7,669 nucleotides of DNA from Syntrophus sp. (in: bacteria). GTDB lineage: Bacteria; Desulfobacterota; Syntrophia; Syntrophales; UBA5619. This document shows, in pieces, positions 6,152 through 7,669 of this stretch (its first letter is position 1; every line of letters begins with the position of its first letter). A model generated the notes under the pieces. It searched no databases. It was not told the origin of the DNA and was given only the letters and a program-made list of their open reading frames with translations. The position numbers and the translations under genes were made by a program. Location of the stretch: the NCBI GenBank assembly GCA_013824905.1, contig PNOO01000117.1, forward strand, positions 1 through 7,669, in the 5' to 3' direction.

Positions 6152-7669
6152 AGAATCAACTGAAAAATCCCCATTTTTATCTGATGCTCCTTGGCGATGC
6201 CTGTCTGTTCGCAGTGGCGTTGACCTTCGCCTATCTCTTCCGGTTTGAATTCTCATTGGATGCCTTTTATATCCGACAGCTCAAGCAGATTCTGATCTTG
6301 GTGCTGCCGCTGAAGCTGTGCACCTTCTTCCTGTTCGATCTCTATAAGGGGATGTGGCGATACACGAGCACAAGAGATTTCTGGCGACTGCTGCAGGCTT
6401 CGTTAACCACGACGCTCATGATGCTGGCGTTCTTTTTTGTTTTTTACCGGTTTGAGGGGGGGTATTCCCGGGCCGTCTTCGTGATGGACGGCGGCTTGAC
6501 CTTCCTTCTGACCGGCGGTCTGCGCATGGTGATCAGGACCCTCTATCTGAGAAAAGACCGGAATGGGCAGGCGGTCTACATTCCAACCGCCCAGCGCAAA
6601 CGCATTCTCATCATCGGCGCAGGATCCGCCGGAGAGAAGATTTTACGGGAAATCATCGAAAACGATCACCTTCCCTATTCCGTGATCGGCTTTATCGATG
6701 ACGACCAGAAAAAGTACGGCCGGTCGATACACGGCATTCCAGTTCTGGGATCGCTCAATGGATTGGCCAAGATAGTCGAAGACGAGAAGATCAAGGAGAT
6801 CCTGATCGCCACCCCTTCCGCCACGGGGGATCAGATACGGCGGATTGTCGAGACCTGCAAAGTCTGCCAGGTCGCCTACAAGACTTTGCCGGGAATGGGC
6901 GAGATCATCGATGGTCGGGTCAGCCTCAAGGCCTTGAGAGACGTCAATTATGAAGACCTCCTGGGACGTTCGCCCGTGCAGCTCGATATGGAGGAAATCC
7001 TGGGCTATCTCGATAATAAAACGGTCTTGGTCACAGGCTGCGGCGGATCGATCGGGGCTGAGCTGTGTCGTCAGATTGTTCGTTTCCAACCAAAAAACCT
7101 GATTCTGCTCGATGCAAACGAGTCGAATCTCTTTCATATCGAGTTAGAACTGCGCAACAAACTGCGTTATGATCGATACCGGGCTATACTGGGCCGTGTC
7201 CAGGATGAAAGGCTCATGATGTCCGTCTTTAATAAGTACCGTCCCGAGGTGGTTTTTCATGCGGCGGCTTACAAGCATGTGCCTATGCTGGAAAAAAATC
7301 CCTGGGAAGCGGTGTTCAATAATATCGCCGGCAGTCGTGTCATCATGGAAATGGCGCTAAAACATCAAGCGGAAAGATTTGTCCTTGTTTCTACAGATAA
7401 GGCCGTCCGACCGACGAATGTCATGGGGGCAAGCAAACGGGTGACGGAACTGCTCCTGCAGACTTTTCAGGACGGCGGCACCCGCTTCATGGCAGTCAGG
7501 TTCGGCAATGTGGTCGGATCCTCGGGATCCGTCATTCCCGTATTTAGGAATCAGATCGAACAGGGGGGGCCTGTAACGGTGACCCATCCCGAGGTCAGAC
7601 GGTTTTTTATGACCATTCCCGAGGCCGCCCAGCTGATTCTGCAGGCCGGGGCGCTTGGGCAGGGTGGGG
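6148..7669 (+). CDS. Membrane nucleotide-sugar 4,6-dehydratase (PglF/WbpM/CapD type), 3' end cut by window
   Basis: This protein probably converts a UDP-HexNAc (usually UDP-GlcNAc) to the 4-keto-6-deoxy sugar, the first step toward QuiNAc, FucNAc or bacillosamine-type residues. The reading frame from ATG 6148 stays open to the window edge, giving 507 codons; relatives have roughly 600-660, so about 100-150 residues are missing. Four hydrophobic segments occupy residues ~10-130, with the family blocks AYLFRFEF and DLYKGMWRYTS. A CoA-binding-like Rossmann domain follows with IIGAGSAG (Gly157, Gly159, Gly162). The catalytic extended-SDR domain starts with VTGCGGSIG (Gly297, Gly299, Gly303). The active site reads STDKAVRPTNVMGASKR: Ser415-Thr-Asp-Lys, Met426, Lys430. 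Met replaces the usual SDR tyrosine, as is known for the large WbpM/PglF-type enzymes. NVVGSSGSVIP and HPEVRRFFMT are also typical. The start overlaps the upstream stop (ATGA) with almost no ribosome site, suggesting coupled translation. The exact product is an inference. Confidence 0.92.
   Translation, partial: MKNQLKNPHFYLMLLGDACLFAVALTFAYLFRFEFSLDAFYIRQLKQILILVLPLKLCTFFLFDLYKGMWRYTSTRDFWRLLQASLTTTLMMLAFFFVFYRFEGGYSRAVFVMDGGLTFLLTGGLRMVIRTLYLRKDRNGQAVYIPTAQRKRILIIGAGSAGEKILREIIENDHLPYSVIGFIDDDQKKYGRSIHGIPVLGSLNGLAKIVEDEKIKEILIATPSATGDQIRRIVETCKVCQVAYKTLPGMGEIIDGRVSLKALRDVNYEDLLGRSPVQLDMEEILGYLDNKTVLVTGCGGSIGAELCRQIVRFQPKNLILLDANESNLFHIELELRNKLRYDRYRAILGRVQDERLMMSVFNKYRPEVVFHAAAYKHVPMLEKNPWEAVFNNIAGSRVIMEMALKHQAERFVLVSTDKAVRPTNVMGASKRVTELLLQTFQDGGTRFMAVRFGNVVGSSGSVIPVFRNQIEQGGPVTVTHPEVRRFFMTIPEAAQLILQAGALGQGG

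Noticed and set aside
7514..7529. Short inverted repeat formed by two GGATCC sites with a 3-nt loop in the dehydratase gene
   Set aside because: It encodes the conserved VGSSGSV stretch of the SDR domain, so the coding constraint explains it.

Overview
The window is a densely packed, single-strand block of five protein genes for a cell-surface polysaccharide. All read on the + strand, with gaps of 10 nt and 42 nt and two 4-nt ATGA start/stop overlaps. The first gene is cut by the left edge and the last by the right edge. No RNA gene, mobile element, CRISPR array, promoter or intrinsic terminator could be supported, so the block looks like the middle of one longer operon. Periplasmic acetylation proteins, an outer-membrane-polysaccharide type of gene content, and a moderately GC-rich composition (mid to upper 50s % by eye) fit a Gram-negative bacterium. 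The style of the proteins suggests a deltaproteobacterial (Desulfobacterota-like) relative, but that placement is an inference of low confidence.

Left part (2-4117): an O-acetylation module. A membrane-bound O-acyltransferase of the MBOAT/AlgI family is followed by two different AlgX/AlgJ-like SGNH-type proteins. The first is membrane-anchored and has an extra C-terminal domain. The second carries a signal peptide. In alginate and related systems the MBOAT protein passes acetyl groups across the inner membrane, and AlgJ/AlgX-type proteins place them on the polymer in the periplasm. Having two such proteins matches the AlgJ plus AlgX arrangement in principle.

Right part (4160-7669): polymer synthesis. 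A 663-residue protein with two GT2-type glycosyltransferase domains is translationally coupled to a PglF/WbpM/CapD-type membrane nucleotide-sugar 4,6-dehydratase. The dehydratase would supply a 4-keto-6-deoxy-HexNAc nucleotide for a sugar such as QuiNAc, FucNAc or a bacillosamine-like residue. Together the genes suggest an O-acetylated surface glycan (O-antigen, capsule or exopolysaccharide) that contains a 6-deoxy-amino sugar. The exact polymer cannot be read from the sequence.

The genes belong to known families. The less ordinary points are a stop codon just upstream of the glycosyltransferase start that ends a tiny in-frame ORF, a perfect 12-bp inverted repeat inside the MBOAT gene, the extra C-terminal domain on the first SGNH protein, several in-gene G7 tracts, and a marked excess of GATC.
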